Assembly (NCBI RefSeq): GCF_016616425.1
Contig: NZ_CP067101.1
Location: 5,146,001-5,210,000, forward strand
From: Bradyrhizobium diazoefficiens
Lineage (GTDB): Bacteria; Pseudomonadota; Alphaproteobacteria; Rhizobiales; Xanthobacteraceae
Reading direction: 5' to 3'
DNA length: 64,000 nucleotides
In this document: piece after piece, positions 19,439 to 28,488 of the stretch
Layout: each line of letters opens with the position of its first letter
Numbering within the stretch: position 1 is the stretch's first letter
Notes under the pieces: model-generated
What the model was told of the DNA's origin: nothing
Databases searched by the model: none
What the model saw: only the letters and a program-made list of their open reading frames with translations
Made by a program: the position numbers and the translations under genes

Positions 19439-20425
19439 GTGCCGCAGAGCACATCGGAGGCGGGGCGCCCAGCGGCCTCCGTGTCATCGCCGTTGCCGTC
19501 CATGGCCGCCACCGGCGCGCGCAACTGGCGCGACTATGCGCTGCTGCTGGCGCTCGCCTGTTGCTGGAGCTCGACCTATCCGCTGGCCAAGCTTGCGCTC
19601 GACACGATCCCGCCGGTCACTTTCATCTCGGCGCGCTCGCTGATCGCAGCCGCCTTCCTGTTCGCGATCCTGTGGATGCGCGGCGTCAAGGTCCCGACCG
19701 ACGCCAAGGCCTGGAAGCTGTTCGCGACCCAGCAATTGATCAACTCGACCTTTCCGTTCCTGGTCATCACCTGGTCGCAGCAATATGTGCCGGCGTCCAA
19801 TACGGTGGTGCTGGCCTCGACCACGCCGATCTTCGCCTTCCTGATCACCTCGCTGATCACGCGGCACGAGCCGGCGACGCTGCTCAAGCTCGCCGGCGCG
19901 ATCCTCGGCCTTGCCGGCACGATCCTCATCGTCGGCCTCGATGCGCTGCGCGGCCTCGGTAGCGAGATCATTGCCGAAATCGCAATCCTGCTCGCCACCA
20001 TCTCCTTTGCCTGCGCCACGATCTTCGGCCTCAGGCTGTCCGAATACGACCCGATGGTGGTGGCGGCCGGCTCGCTGCTGTTCGGCGGATTCGTGCTGCT
20101 GCCGCCCGCGCTGCTCATCGACCAGCCCTGGACGCTGCAGCCGACGCCGACCGCGATCGTCGCCACCATCGCCATGGGCATCGTCTCGAGCGCACTGGGC
20201 CTGATGCTGTTCTACCTCTGCCTCGGCCGGCTCGGCACGCTGACGACCAACGCGCAAGGCTATTTGCGCATCCCGATCGGCGTCGGCCTTTCCGTGCTGC
20301 TGCTCGGCGAGAGCGTGCCGTCAAACCTGGCACTCGGCCTGCTGCTGGTCATGGCCGGCGTCGCCGCAATGACGGTGCCGGCGGAGCGGCTGAAACTGCG
20401 GCAACGAAAGACGGCAACTACTTGA
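19439..20425 (+). CDS. EamA/DMT-superfamily transporter
   Basis: 328 aa from GTG 19439, chosen because GGGAG lies 10 bp upstream; GTG 19481 and ATG 19502 are alternatives with weaker sites. Ten predicted transmembrane helices in two EamA repeats: WRDYALLLALACCWSSTYPL opens the first and IIAEIAILLATISFACATIF the second. Family members export amino acids and other metabolites; the cargo cannot be told. The gene lies convergent with purQ. Confidence 0.87.
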   Translation: MPQSTSEAGRPAASVSSPLPSMAATGARNWRDYALLLALACCWSSTYPLAKLALDTIPPVTFISARSLIAAAFLFAILWMRGVKVPTDAKAWKLFATQQLINSTFPFLVITWSQQYVPASNTVVLASTTPIFAFLITSLITRHEPATLLKLAGAILGLAGTILIVGLDALRGLGSEIIAEIAILLATISFACATIFGLRLSEYDPMVVAAGSLLFGGFVLLPPALLIDQPWTLQPTPTAIVATIAMGIVSSALGLMLFYLCLGRLGTLTTNAQGYLRIPIGVGLSVLLLGESVPSNLALGLLLVMAGVAAMTVPAERLKLRQRKTATT

Positions 20426-20485
20426 CGGCCCTCGCGAGTGACGGTGCCGCGAGCGCGGCCCATGGCCGCTTCAGCAGCAACGAAA

Positions 20486-21187
20486 TCACGCGGCTCTTTC
20501 CAGGTGCTGGACCAGGCCGGCGAACAGGCCGCGGCCGTCGGTGCAGCCCATGATGTCTTCGACGTGGTTTTCCGGATGCGGCATCATCCCGAGCACGTTG
20601 CCCTTGTCGTTGACGATGCCGGCAATGGACTGCGCGGCGCCGTTGATGTTGCTGATGTCATCGACGGAGCCGTCGGGCGCGCAGTAGCGATAGAGCACTC
20701 GGCCCTCGCCTTCGAGCCGCTTGATGGTCTCGGCATCCGCGGCATAGTTACCCTCGCCGTGGGCGACCGGTACGCGGATCACCTGCCCGGCATTGTAGCC
20801 GCGGGTGAACGGCGTGTCCGAACGCTCGACGCGCAGATGCACGTCATGGCAGATGAATTTCAGCCGCGCGTTGCGCATCAACACGCCCGGCAGGAGACCG
20901 GATTCGCAGAGGATCTGAAAACCGTTGCAGACGCCGAGCACGAGGCCCCCCTTGGCCGCGTAGTCGCGCACCGCGTCCATCACCGGCGCGCGCGCCGCGA
21001 TGGCGCCACAACGCAAATAGTCGCCGTAGGAGAAGCCGCCCGGCACCACCACGAGATCGGTGCCTTGAGGCAGCGCCGTCTCGGCATGCCAGACCATCGC
21101 CGGCTCGCTGCCCGAGATCAGCCTCAGCGCACGCGCCATGTCGCGCTCGCGGTTGATTCCGGGAAAGACGAGGATGGCGGCTTTCAT
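20486..21187 (-). CDS. purQ: phosphoribosylformylglycinamidine synthase subunit I (glutaminase)
   Basis: 233 aa. Class I glutamine amidotransferase: [10 protein letters not shown] at the start, [20 protein letters not shown], the nucleophile in [13 protein letters not shown], and the His-Glu of [10 protein letters not shown]. It supplies ammonia to PurL. The ATG at 21187 matches the family N-terminus [10 protein letters not shown]. It is separated from purS by a plus-strand corA-type gene. Confidence 0.96.
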   Translation of the reverse strand: MKAAILVFPGINRERDMARALRLISGSEPAMVWHAETALPQGTDLVVVPGGFSYGDYLRCGAIAARAPVMDAVRDYAAKGGLVLGVCNGFQILCESGLLPGVLMRNARLKFICHDVHLRVERSDTPFTRGYNAGQVIRVPVAHGEGNYAADAETIKRLEGEGRVLYRYCAPDGSVDDISNINGAAQSIAGIVNDKGNVLGMMPHPENHVEDIMGCTDGRGLFAGLVQHLERAA

Positions 21188-21310
21188 GGCAGAGGTTCCG
21201 ACGCTGGCGGGGAATCGGGGCTGGCCAAAGGGCCAATTCGTGAAGAGACATAACCATTTGACGGGGATTTTACCAGTGCTAGCCTCGATGGAGAGCCTTG
21301 TACACAGGCC

Positions 21311-22372
21311 ATGGCCGCGCGCATCTGGCCGAATGATTTGCCCGGGATTGTGCCCATGAATGTCCCGTCGCTGCCCACATCCCCCTCCAAGCCGGTGTCC
21401 ACCGAAGGCGTCGTCGCGGCCGGCGCCTATGTCGACGGCCGGCGCGTCGCCAATATCGCCATCAGCGAGGCCTCGAGCTGGCGAACCAAGCCCGGCCACG
21501 TGGTCTGGATCGGCCTGCACGAGCCCGACATGGCACTGCTCGGCGCCGTGCAGAAGCAGTTCGACCTGCACGAGCTCGCGATCGAGGACGCCAACAACGC
21601 CCATCAGCGTCCCAAGATCGAGCAATATGGCGAGGCCCTGTTCATCGTGGCGCGCACCGCGCAACTGGTCGAGGGCCGCATCGCGTTCGGCGAAACGCAC
21701 ATTTTCGTCGGCGAAGGCTATCTGGTCTCGGTGCGCCACGGCGCTTCGACGTCCTACAAGCCGGTCCGTGAGCGTTGCGAGAGCTGTCCGCGGGCGCTCG
21801 CGCGCGGCGAGGACTACATCCTCTATGCCATCCTCGATTTCATCGTCGACAATTACTCGCCCGTGCTGGAGAGCATTCACGAAGAGATCGAGGACATCGA
21901 GGACGACGTACTCGCGCACGCGATCACCAAGGCGCAGATCGAGCGGCTCTACATGCTGCGCCGTGACCTGTTAAGGCTCCGCAACGCGATCGGGCCGCTG
22001 GTGGAGGTCTGCCGCCGCCTCGAACACGACGAGTTGTCGATGGTGCGCGCGACGATGCAGCCCCTGTTCCGCGACGTCACCGACCACGTCCGCAACATCC
22101 AGGAGCGCATCGATTCCATGCGCGAGGTGCTGGCCTTCGCCTTCGAGGCCAGTCTCCTGGTCGGACAGGCGCAGGAGACGGCAGTGTCCAAGAAGCTCGC
22201 TTCGTGGCTTGCGATCATCGCGATCCCGACCGCGCTCGCCGGCATCTACGGCATGAACTTCAAGCACATGCCGGAGCTGGAATGGGAGTACGGCTACTAC
22301 ATGCTGCTCGGCGTGATGCTGACGGCGTGCGGCGCGCTGTACTGGCGTTTTCGGCGTGCAGGGTGGTTGTAA
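21311..22372 (+). CDS. CorA-family divalent metal ion transporter
   Basis: 353 aa. A long cytoplasmic alpha/beta and coiled-coil region ([20 protein letters not shown]) is followed by two C-terminal helices. The first ends in the selectivity signature YGMNF ([12 protein letters not shown]), as in Mg2+/Co2+ CorA and ZntB relatives. The ATG at 21311 or the internal one at 21356 could be used. It sits between purS and purQ on the opposite strand. Confidence 0.92.
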   Translation: MAARIWPNDLPGIVPMNVPSLPTSPSKPVSTEGVVAAGAYVDGRRVANIAISEASSWRTKPGHVVWIGLHEPDMALLGAVQKQFDLHELAIEDANNAHQRPKIEQYGEALFIVARTAQLVEGRIAFGETHIFVGEGYLVSVRHGASTSYKPVRERCESCPRALARGEDYILYAILDFIVDNYSPVLESIHEEIEDIEDDVLAHAITKAQIERLYMLRRDLLRLRNAIGPLVEVCRRLEHDELSMVRATMQPLFRDVTDHVRNIQERIDSMREVLAFAFEASLLVGQAQETAVSKKLASWLAIIAIPTALAGIYGMNFKHMPELEWEYGYYMLLGVMLTACGALYWRFRRAGWL

Positions 22373-22380
22373 GCCGGAAA

Positions 22381-22569
22381 CTATGTCAGAGGACGGCTGC
22401 CTGCCCAAATGTCCCGCGCCGGCTGACAGTCGTGCAGCATCAGAAGCTGCTCGTCTCGACAGGCGCTCAGCTCGGAGATGATTTGATCGATCTTGTATTC
22501 CACACGACCGAGCGTTTGCTCGATTTGCTTCAACAACTCGAAAATCAGCTCTTTGCTGATATCCGTTAC
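22381..22569 (-). pseudogene. small coiled-coil protein reading frame without a start codon
   Basis: A 62-codon frame directly after purS (5-bp gap) reads VTDISKELIFELLKQIEQTL then GRVEYKIDQIISELSACRDE and ends in TAG. It resembles small rhizobial coiled-coil proteins starting M-[ST]-D-x-[ST]-x-E-L-I-Y-E-[VL]-L-K, but the codon where the ATG should be is GTA, although a GGAG stands just before it. The nearest usable in-frame starts are internal TTG or GTG codons. It is either a recently silenced gene or one with a rare start. Confidence 0.35.
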
Positions 22570-22574
22570 TCCAC

Positions 22575-22817
22575 TCAGGCCTTCATCTCGATAGCATAAT
22601 TCTCGATCACGGTATTCGCCAACAGCTTGTCGGCGGCGTCCTTCAGCGCGGCTTCCGCCTTGGCCTTGTCGGCGCCGGCGAGCTCGATGTCGAACACCTT
22701 GCCCTGGCGGACGCTGGCGATGCCGTCGACGCCGAGCGATTTCAGCGCGCCTTCGATGGCCTTGCCTTGCGGATCGAGGATGCCCGTCTTCAAGGTAACG
22801 GTAACGCGTGCCTTCAC
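22575..22817 (-). CDS. purS: phosphoribosylformylglycinamidine synthase subunit PurS
   Basis: 80 aa; MKARVTVTLKTGILDPQGKA and the following GALKSLGVDGIASVRQGKVF are the PurS signature. It bridges PurQ and PurL in the FGAM synthase complex. It begins 12 bp after the purC stop, so purC and purS form one transcript. Confidence 0.96.
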   Translation of the reverse strand: MKARVTVTLKTGILDPQGKAIEGALKSLGVDGIASVRQGKVFDIELAGADKAKAEAALKDAADKLLANTVIENYAIEMKA

Positions 22818-22829
22818 GTCAGATCCTCT

Positions 22830-23597
22830 TCAGCTCTTCACCAGCACCGGGCCGGAGCCCTGCGGACGCTCGTTCTCCATGAGGATGCCGAGGCGCTTTG
22901 CAACTTCGGTATAGGCCTCGAGCAGGCCGCCGAGGTCCCTGCGGAAACGATCCTTGTCGAGCTTCTCGTTCGACTTGATGTCCCATAGGCGGCAGCTATC
23001 CGGCGAGATCTCGTCGGCAACGATGATGCGCATCATCTCGTTCTCGAACAGGCGCCCGCACTCCATCTTGAAATCGACGAGGCGAATGCCGATGCCGAGG
23101 AAAAGGCCGGTGAGGAAGTCGTTGACGCGGATGGCGAGCGCCATGATGTCGTCGATCTCCTGCGGCGTCGCCCAGCCGAAGGCGGTGATGTGCTCTTCCG
23201 ACACCATGGGGTCGTTGAGCTGGTCGTTCTTGTAGTAGAATTCGATGATCGAACGGGGCAGCTGGGTGCCCTCCTCGATGCCGAGACGCTGCGACAGCGA
23301 GCCGGCGGCGACGTTCCGCACCACCACCTCGAGCGGCACGATCTCGACCTCGCGAATCAACTGCTCGCGCATGTTGAGACGGCGGATGAAGTGGGTCGGC
23401 ACTCCGATGTCATTGAGGTGCTGAAACAGGTACTCCGAGATCCGGTTGTTGAGGACGCCCTTGCCCTCGATCACCTGATGCTTTTTCGCATTGAACGCGG
23501 TGGCATCGTCCTTGAAGTGCTGGATCAAGGTACCGGGCTCCGGGCCTTCATAGAGAACCTTTGCCTTGCCTTCATAAATGCGACGCCGACGGCTCAT
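22830..23597 (-). CDS. purC: phosphoribosylaminoimidazole-succinocarboxamide synthase
   Basis: 255 aa ([20 protein letters not shown]), SAICAR synthetase, which joins aspartate to CAIR with ATP. Motifs: YEGKAK, the substrate-loop [16 protein letters not shown], and the C-terminal [10 protein letters not shown] and [12 protein letters not shown]. An upstream in-frame ATG at 23627 would add ten residues. First gene of the purC-purS pair. Confidence 0.96.
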   Translation of the reverse strand: MSRRRRIYEGKAKVLYEGPEPGTLIQHFKDDATAFNAKKHQVIEGKGVLNNRISEYLFQHLNDIGVPTHFIRRLNMREQLIREVEIVPLEVVVRNVAAGSLSQRLGIEEGTQLPRSIIEFYYKNDQLNDPMVSEEHITAFGWATPQEIDDIMALAIRVNDFLTGLFLGIGIRLVDFKMECGRLFENEMMRIIVADEISPDSCRLWDIKSNEKLDKDRFRRDLGGLLEAYTEVAKRLGILMENERPQGSGPVLVKS

Positions 23598-23920
23598 TGG
23601 GATGTACCGTGTTTTGTTGAAATCCATGAATTTGGTGTGCTCCGGTTGACTAGGATTAGGACCCACAGCGGAGCTGCCGTGAACGGCTGGGAACCCATCT
23701 CGAATCCTTGGAAACAGAACGGGAACCAAGCCTTCAGGCAACCTATCCGATTGGCTGTCCGAGCACAATCGATCCGGCCGTCCGGCACCAACTTATACCG
23801 TCCTGCCTGCGGCTTAACGGCCCGTTGTTTTGCCGACATGTGCTGTCTATGTAGGCATGCAGCCGGGGCGCCGCAACGGAAGGGCTCCCGCGCCATTCAG
23901 CAGGGGATTTGGAACAGGGT

Positions 23921-24244
23921 ATGAGCGAGTTCGACAAGCGGGAGGAAGGTTTCGAGAAGAAGTTCGCCCTCGACGAGGAGCAGAAATTCAAGGCGGAAGC
24001 CCGCCGCAACCGGCTGCTCGGGCTGTGGGCGGCCGAAAAGCTCGGCATCACCGGTGACGCCGCCACCGCCTATGCCAAGGAGGTGGTCGCGGCCGATTTC
24101 GAGGAGGCCGGCGATGCCGACGTGCTGCGCAAGATCACGGCCGATTTCGCCGCCAAGAACGTCGCCGTCACCGAGCAGGCGATCCGCGCCAAAATGAGCG
24201 AACTGCTCGCGGTCGCGGCCGCCGAGGTGAAGGCGGGGAAATAA
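23921..24244 (+). CDS. DUF1476 protein, alphaproteobacterial F1-ATPase zeta-type inhibitor
   Basis: 107 aa from ATG 23921 (MSEFDKREEGFEKKFALDEE). The family is all-helical; the Paracoccus denitrificans member is the zeta subunit that blocks reverse rotation of F1-ATPase through its N-terminus. The conserved LWAAEKLGITG and the tail SELLAVAAAEV fit. Divergent from purC with 323 bp between them. Function is assigned by homology recognised by eye. Confidence 0.88.
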   Translation: MSEFDKREEGFEKKFALDEEQKFKAEARRNRLLGLWAAEKLGITGDAATAYAKEVVAADFEEAGDADVLRKITADFAAKNVAVTEQAIRAKMSELLAVAAAEVKAGK

Positions 24245-24260
24245 TCCATTCAGGCGGGAC

Positions 24261-24289
24261 GCCGGCGCGCAACACCCTTGCGCGCCGGC
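24261..24289 (+). terminator. perfect 12-bp hairpin after the zeta-type gene
   Basis: GCCGGCGCGCAA, loop CACCC, TTGCGCGCCGGC, 17 bp after the stop codon. No T-run follows, so efficient intrinsic termination is uncertain; it could also protect the mRNA 3' end. Confidence 0.55.
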
Positions 24290-24296
24290 GCACGTG

Positions 24297-24509
24297 ATGG
24301 GTTTTGCCGACCCGACGCTGACAGCCGCGCAATTGTCCGCAGCCGGCGTCAAGCGGATCAGCGTCGGCGGAGCCATGTCGCGCTACGCGCTCGCCGCGTT
24401 CCTGAACTGCGCGCGCGAGATGAAGGACAAGGGATCCTTCACCTACATTCGCGAGATGGCACAGGTCGGCGAACTGCGCGCCGCCTTCGCCGCTGTCACT
24501 CCTCCCTGA
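24297..24509 (+). pseudogene. C-terminal remnant of an isocitrate lyase/PEP mutase family protein
   Basis: About 70 aa reading DPTLTAAQLSAAGVKRISVG then GAMSRYALAAFLNCAREMKD. This matches the last fifth of PEP mutase/isocitrate lyase-superfamily proteins (typical pattern L-A-x-L-G-V-R-R-I-S-V-G-x-A). The barrel and catalytic residues are missing, and upstream sequence is the hairpin at 24261-24289. It is probably untranslated debris; its stop overlaps the cynS stop on the other strand by 14 bp. Confidence 0.6.
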
Positions 24510-24978
24510 AGCCGTATTCCGGCACGTTGCCGCTGGCACCGTAATATTTGTACGGCAGGAATTTGCCGCTCATGGTGAGCTTGACGCGGTCGCCCTTGGG
24601 GTTGGGCTGGCGCTCCATCACCATGTCGAAATCGATCGCCGACATGATGCCGTCGCCGTACTCCTCCTCGATCAAGGCCTTCCAGGCCGGGCCGTTCACC
24701 ATCACCAATTCGTAGAAGCGATAGATCAGGGGATCGGTCGGCGGCATCGGCATGCCGCGCATCGGTGTCTCGTTCAGCATGGCGACTTCGGACTTCGACA
24801 GGCCGAACAACTCGCCGGCATTGGCGGCCTGCGGCTTGGTCAACTTCATCTGGCCGAGAATCGCGCCTGTTATCAGCACTTCGGAAGAGCCGCCGATCTT
24901 CTCGCAGATGTGTTTCCAGCTCCAGCCCTTCTCGCGCTTGATGTCGAGCAGCTTTTCGGTGAGGTCTTCGCGTTTCAT
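24496..24978 (-). CDS. cynS: cyanate hydratase (cyanase)
   Basis: 160 aa from ATG 24978 (MKREDLTEKLLDIKREKGWS). It converts cyanate and bicarbonate to CO2 and carbamate, which decays to ammonia. The N-terminal half is a degenerate HTH-like domain. The C-terminal active-site residues align with Arg96, Glu99 and Ser122 of the E. coli enzyme as Arg87, Glu90 and Ser113 (IYRFYELVMVNGP, GIMSAIDF). The gene is alone; no cynT carbonic anhydrase or cynR is adjacent. Confidence 0.96.
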   Translation of the reverse strand: MKREDLTEKLLDIKREKGWSWKHICEKIGGSSEVLITGAILGQMKLTKPQAANAGELFGLSKSEVAMLNETPMRGMPMPPTDPLIYRFYELVMVNGPAWKALIEEEYGDGIMSAIDFDMVMERQPNPKGDRVKLTMSGKFLPYKYYGASGNVPEYGFREE

Positions 24979-25504
24979 GTCAGGGTCTCCCTTCGCCAGG
25001 CATCGTGTCAGCCTGCCGCTTTGAGAGGCACGAAACGTGCCAATAAATGAGGCTGGAGCTTCACGCCGGCGCGCCGTTCTCGTGGCAACGTGCAGCTTGG
25101 ACGTCCTTCGTAGAGGCGGCAAGGCGCATCGCGCTGAGTCCACCATTCCTGTCCCAGACTGTCCATTAACCGTGGGCGCACTCCGCTTTGCCCACTATGG
25201 GAGACTGCGAGGCCATGTCCGCTTATGCGTTCGACGGACATCGGCGTTGACCCGACCGACGTCAGCTTATGATCCGGAGCAGAAGTCTGGTCTTTGCTCG
25301 CCACGCCGCGACCAAGCTGCAAATATTGCATTCCGACCGCCTCAGTGTCTTGACAACGATTGATTTTATCATCCTATTCTCGCAACCTAACGGGGCTAAG
25401 CTTCGGTGGAGCGGTGCCGCTTTGCATTCGATCACGTTGCCAAGCATACAGAGCCTCACGTCCTGACCGGAATGGCGAGACTTCTATCGCTTGGGGAGAG
25501 ATTC
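24979..25504. other. gene-free stretch
   Basis: About 525 bp without a supportable gene. A stretch near 25140-25270 has the look of degenerate interspersed sequence, and several frames here have no family features. A TTGACA at about 25350 could be a -35 box for the following hydrolase remnant, but no well-spaced -10 box is evident. Confidence 0.5.
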
Positions 25505-26671
25505 ATGACCGATAGGGTATTCACGGTCGGCGTGGCACTTCTGATAGCCTCTGGGCTTTGTAGCAGCCCCCTAACTGCCCAGGAGACGAAAGTTCAAGCG
25601 CCACCTGAGTGCGCCTCTCCCCTAGACCTCCATGACGGTTGGTCGATCGACACGCCGGAGGCTCTAGGATTTGATCGCCCGCAATTGTGCGGCCTGGTCG
25701 ACAGGCTGCGGGAGGCGGACGACGTACATAGCGTCGTAGTCGCGCGACATGGCCGGCTGGTATTTGAGCGATATTTCTCCGGCTACGACGAACCATGGGG
25801 GCACGACGACAAACGCTACGAGTTTGACGCGAAGATGAAACACGACATGCGCTCGGTCTCCAAAAGCATTATTTCTTTGCTGACAGGAATTGCAATCGAT
25901 CGCCGGTTGATCGATGGGGTAGATGCGCCAGTGCTTCAGTACTTTCCGGAGATGGCCTCCGTCGCAACCAAAGGATGGGCGGATATCAAGCTGAGCGACT
26001 TACTCACGATGTCTTCGGGCATCGCGTGGGACGAGAATTTGGCTTGGACCGATCCAAAGAACGATGAACCGCATCTCCTTTCAGAGACCGATCCCATACG
26101 TTATGTTTTGTCGAAGCCAATCGCTGATGCCCCCGGCACGCGGTGGAATTACACCGGCGGCGGTGTGGAGCTGCTCGGAGCAATAATCGCGCGTCGGTCC
26201 GGGCAATCTCTCGATAAATTCGCGCGCGAGGCGCTATTCGGACCGCTCGATATCACGGACTTTGAATGGCAGACTTATCCGAACGGCAAGCTGTCCGCAG
26301 CGTCAGGCCTCCGGCTTCGTCCGCGCGATGCAACGAAGATCGGTCAGCTCATGTTGAATAGGGGAGTGTGGTAAGGCGTTCAGATCGTGTCTAAGGACTG
26401 GATTGAGCAATCGGTCGTACCGCACTTTCAAGCCATTGGTTATTTCGGCGGTCTGTTCTTTTATGGCAGATTGTGGTGGCTGGGCCGCACTCTGTCAGGT
26501 GGGCAGGAAGTGCAATGGATTTCGGCGATGGGCCTGGGCGGACAGCGCATCTTCATCGTGCCTAGTCTCGATCTTGTGGTCACGTCGACATCGGGACTTT
26601 ATACCGAGGCACGCCAAGGCGTCGCAGCGCTGAACATGCTTAGGATCGTCATCGCTGCGGTGCGGGAATAG
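25505..26671 (+). pseudogene. serine hydrolase (class C beta-lactamase fold) interrupted by one TAA
   Basis: A signal-peptide-bearing protein (MTDRVFTVGVALLIASGLCS, then cleavage near LTAQE) with SxxK in MRSVSKSIISLLTG, a YxG element in WNYTGGGVELLG, and MSSGIAWDENLAWTDP. The frame stops at TAA 26372-26374 in the context MLNRGVW-stop-GVQIVSKDW, then continues in the same frame to 26671 with the rest of the domain (IVPSLDLVVTSTSGLYTEAR). Relatives have Gln at this spot (GVW-Q-G), so a single CAA-to-TAA change explains it. Base composition is somewhat poorer in GC than its neighbours. Confidence 0.85.
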
Positions 26672-26942
26672 TTCAGCTCGGCCGCCGTGCTTTATCTCGA
26701 TGCCCGCATTTGGCCCATCGCCGACATCAGCGCCACTTTGTGTAACGTCGGCAAGTGCCTCACAGCCGACTTCGTGCGGACAGAAGCGGTCCATCTCGAT
26801 TGGCGGCAAGACTTCAAGTGCCGGCTTGATGGAGGCGCCGCAGGCTCTTTGCAAACGTCTCAACGAGTGACCGTCGAACGCGGGACATTCCGTCTCCGCT
26901 CTTCGAGCTACGGCGCACAAGTCGCTTGCCTCTCTATGAGAC

Positions 26943-28142
26943 CTACGCGCCCACCTCGATCATCCCCTGCAGCCGCGCCAGCTCCGCCTCGAGATCGCGC
27001 TCCACATCCGCCGCCCGGATCTCCAACACCCGATAGTCGCGCGCCCCCAGCCACGCCCGCCGCGCCGCCCGATCCGCGGCGATGGTCTCACCCTCGCCCG
27101 GATTCACCAGCTCGATTGCGATCCGGTGCGGGAAAGAGACGAAATCCGGGATGTGCCGGCCCACGGGGGTCTGCCGCTTGAACTGGCCGGCGAAGCGGCG
27201 GTCGCGGGTCAGGGCCTGCCAGAGCAGGCGCTCGGCGTCGGTCGGGTTGCGGCGGAGCAGGCGGGCGAGGCCGCGCACGGTCGCGCCGCTGTCGGGAACG
27301 CCGCCGCCCTGCCCGTGCTCGGCCAGCAGCGCACGCAGGCGCGTCGCCTGCTCGCCGTCGAGCACGCCGCCTTTGGCCGGGCCCTTGCGGCCTTCCGCGA
27401 TCGCCATCACCACGCCGTGCAGGGTGTGCATGTCCTGCTTGGTCGGCTCCATCCGGGTGAAGATGTTGCGCAAGTTCACCAGCATGGTGTCGCGCTTCTC
27501 GGCGGGGCGCAAAAATTCCACCTTGTCGAGCTCGCGCACGAGATTGTCGAAGAACGCCTGCATCTGGTGCTGTGAGGCCCGCTCGGAGCGTTCCGGCATG
27601 GCGTGCGGCAGCTCGCCTGAGGTCGCCCGCTTGAACCATTCATAGCCGACCAGCAGCACCGCCTGGGCGAGATTGAGCGAGGCAAAGCCCGGATTGACCG
27701 GGAAGGTGATGATGCGGTTGGAGAGCCCGACCTCCTCGTTGGTCAGCCCCCAGCGCTCCCGGCCGAACAGGATGCCGCACCTGCCCCCGGTCGCGACATG
27801 CCCGGAGATCTCGGCCGCGGCGGCTTCCGGCCCGACCACCGGCTTGGCCTGGTCGTGGGGGCGCGCGGTGGTGGCGAACAGCAGGTCGAGATCGGCGACG
27901 GCCTCTTCCACCGTGCCAAACAATTCGGCCTTTTCCAGAATGTGGTCGGCGCCGGCGGCGGCACGCTGGGCGGCGATGTTGGGCCAGCCGTCGCGGGGGT
28001 TGACGATACGCAGCGCACCAAGCGCGAAGTTGCCCATGGCACGCGCGGCCATGCCGATGTTCTCGCCGAGCTGCGGCTCGACCAGGATCACGATGGGACC
28101 GTCGAGGGAAAGCCCCGCCTTGCTCTTGTCAGTCCCCGACAT
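26943..28142 (-). CDS. TrmJ-type tRNA 2'-O-methyltransferase fused to a DUF559 nuclease-like domain
   Basis: 399 aa. Residues 1-250 are a SPOUT methyltransferase of the TrmJ/TrmH class: VILVEPQLGENIGMAARAMG, GILFGRERWGLTNEEV and NPGFASLNLAQAVLLVGYEW, which methylates position 32 of tRNAs. Residues about 290-395 are DUF559-like, a relative of very-short-patch-repair nucleases: LLRRNPTDAERLLWQALTRD, FKRQTPVGRHIPDFVSF and YRVLEIRAADVERDLEAELA. In the nuclease core the usual ELDGxxH is replaced by ELVNPGEGE, so cutting activity is doubtful. TrmJ proteins normally end near residue 250. The two parts share one frame with no stop. Confidence 0.85.
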   Translation of the reverse strand: MSGTDKSKAGLSLDGPIVILVEPQLGENIGMAARAMGNFALGALRIVNPRDGWPNIAAQRAAAGADHILEKAELFGTVEEAVADLDLLFATTARPHDQAKPVVGPEAAAAEISGHVATGGRCGILFGRERWGLTNEEVGLSNRIITFPVNPGFASLNLAQAVLLVGYEWFKRATSGELPHAMPERSERASQHQMQAFFDNLVRELDKVEFLRPAEKRDTMLVNLRNIFTRMEPTKQDMHTLHGVVMAIAEGRKGPAKGGVLDGEQATRLRALLAEHGQGGGVPDSGATVRGLARLLRRNPTDAERLLWQALTRDRRFAGQFKRQTPVGRHIPDFVSFPHRIAIELVNPGEGETIAADRAARRAWLGARDYRVLEIRAADVERDLEAELARLQGMIEVGA

Positions 28143-28488
28143 CTCGCTTCGCTTTCACTCTTCGTCTCAAGGCCTTGCCAGGACGTTCTTAAGGATCGAT
28201 TCAAGCCGGCGTTTCTAGCGCCTCGGACCGGCCGGCGCTGTCCCCCGTCGTTTGCCTGTCCTGACGAAATTCTCAAGGGAAATAACGGGTTGGATTCGAC
28301 TTTTGAATCTCCTCTGAAGCCTCAGGCCCAACCCTGCCGGCGGGTCGCCGCCCGCCCCTCATCCGGACAAGCTGGATGGGCTAAAAGTGCATAATCCCTT
28401 GGCTTTCGCCCGCCGCGCGGCGGTGCTAAGAGGCGCCGGATATTCACGTTGGCGCCAGCGGCGCCGTTCCCAAGAGGCTTCCCCGATC

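Noticed and set aside
26672..26942. Plus-strand frame between the broken hydrolase and the TrmJ fusion
   Set aside because: Sequence is of a degenerate intergenic type (CCCATCGCCGACATCAGCGC and similar) and shows no start site or domain; no gene can be supported there.
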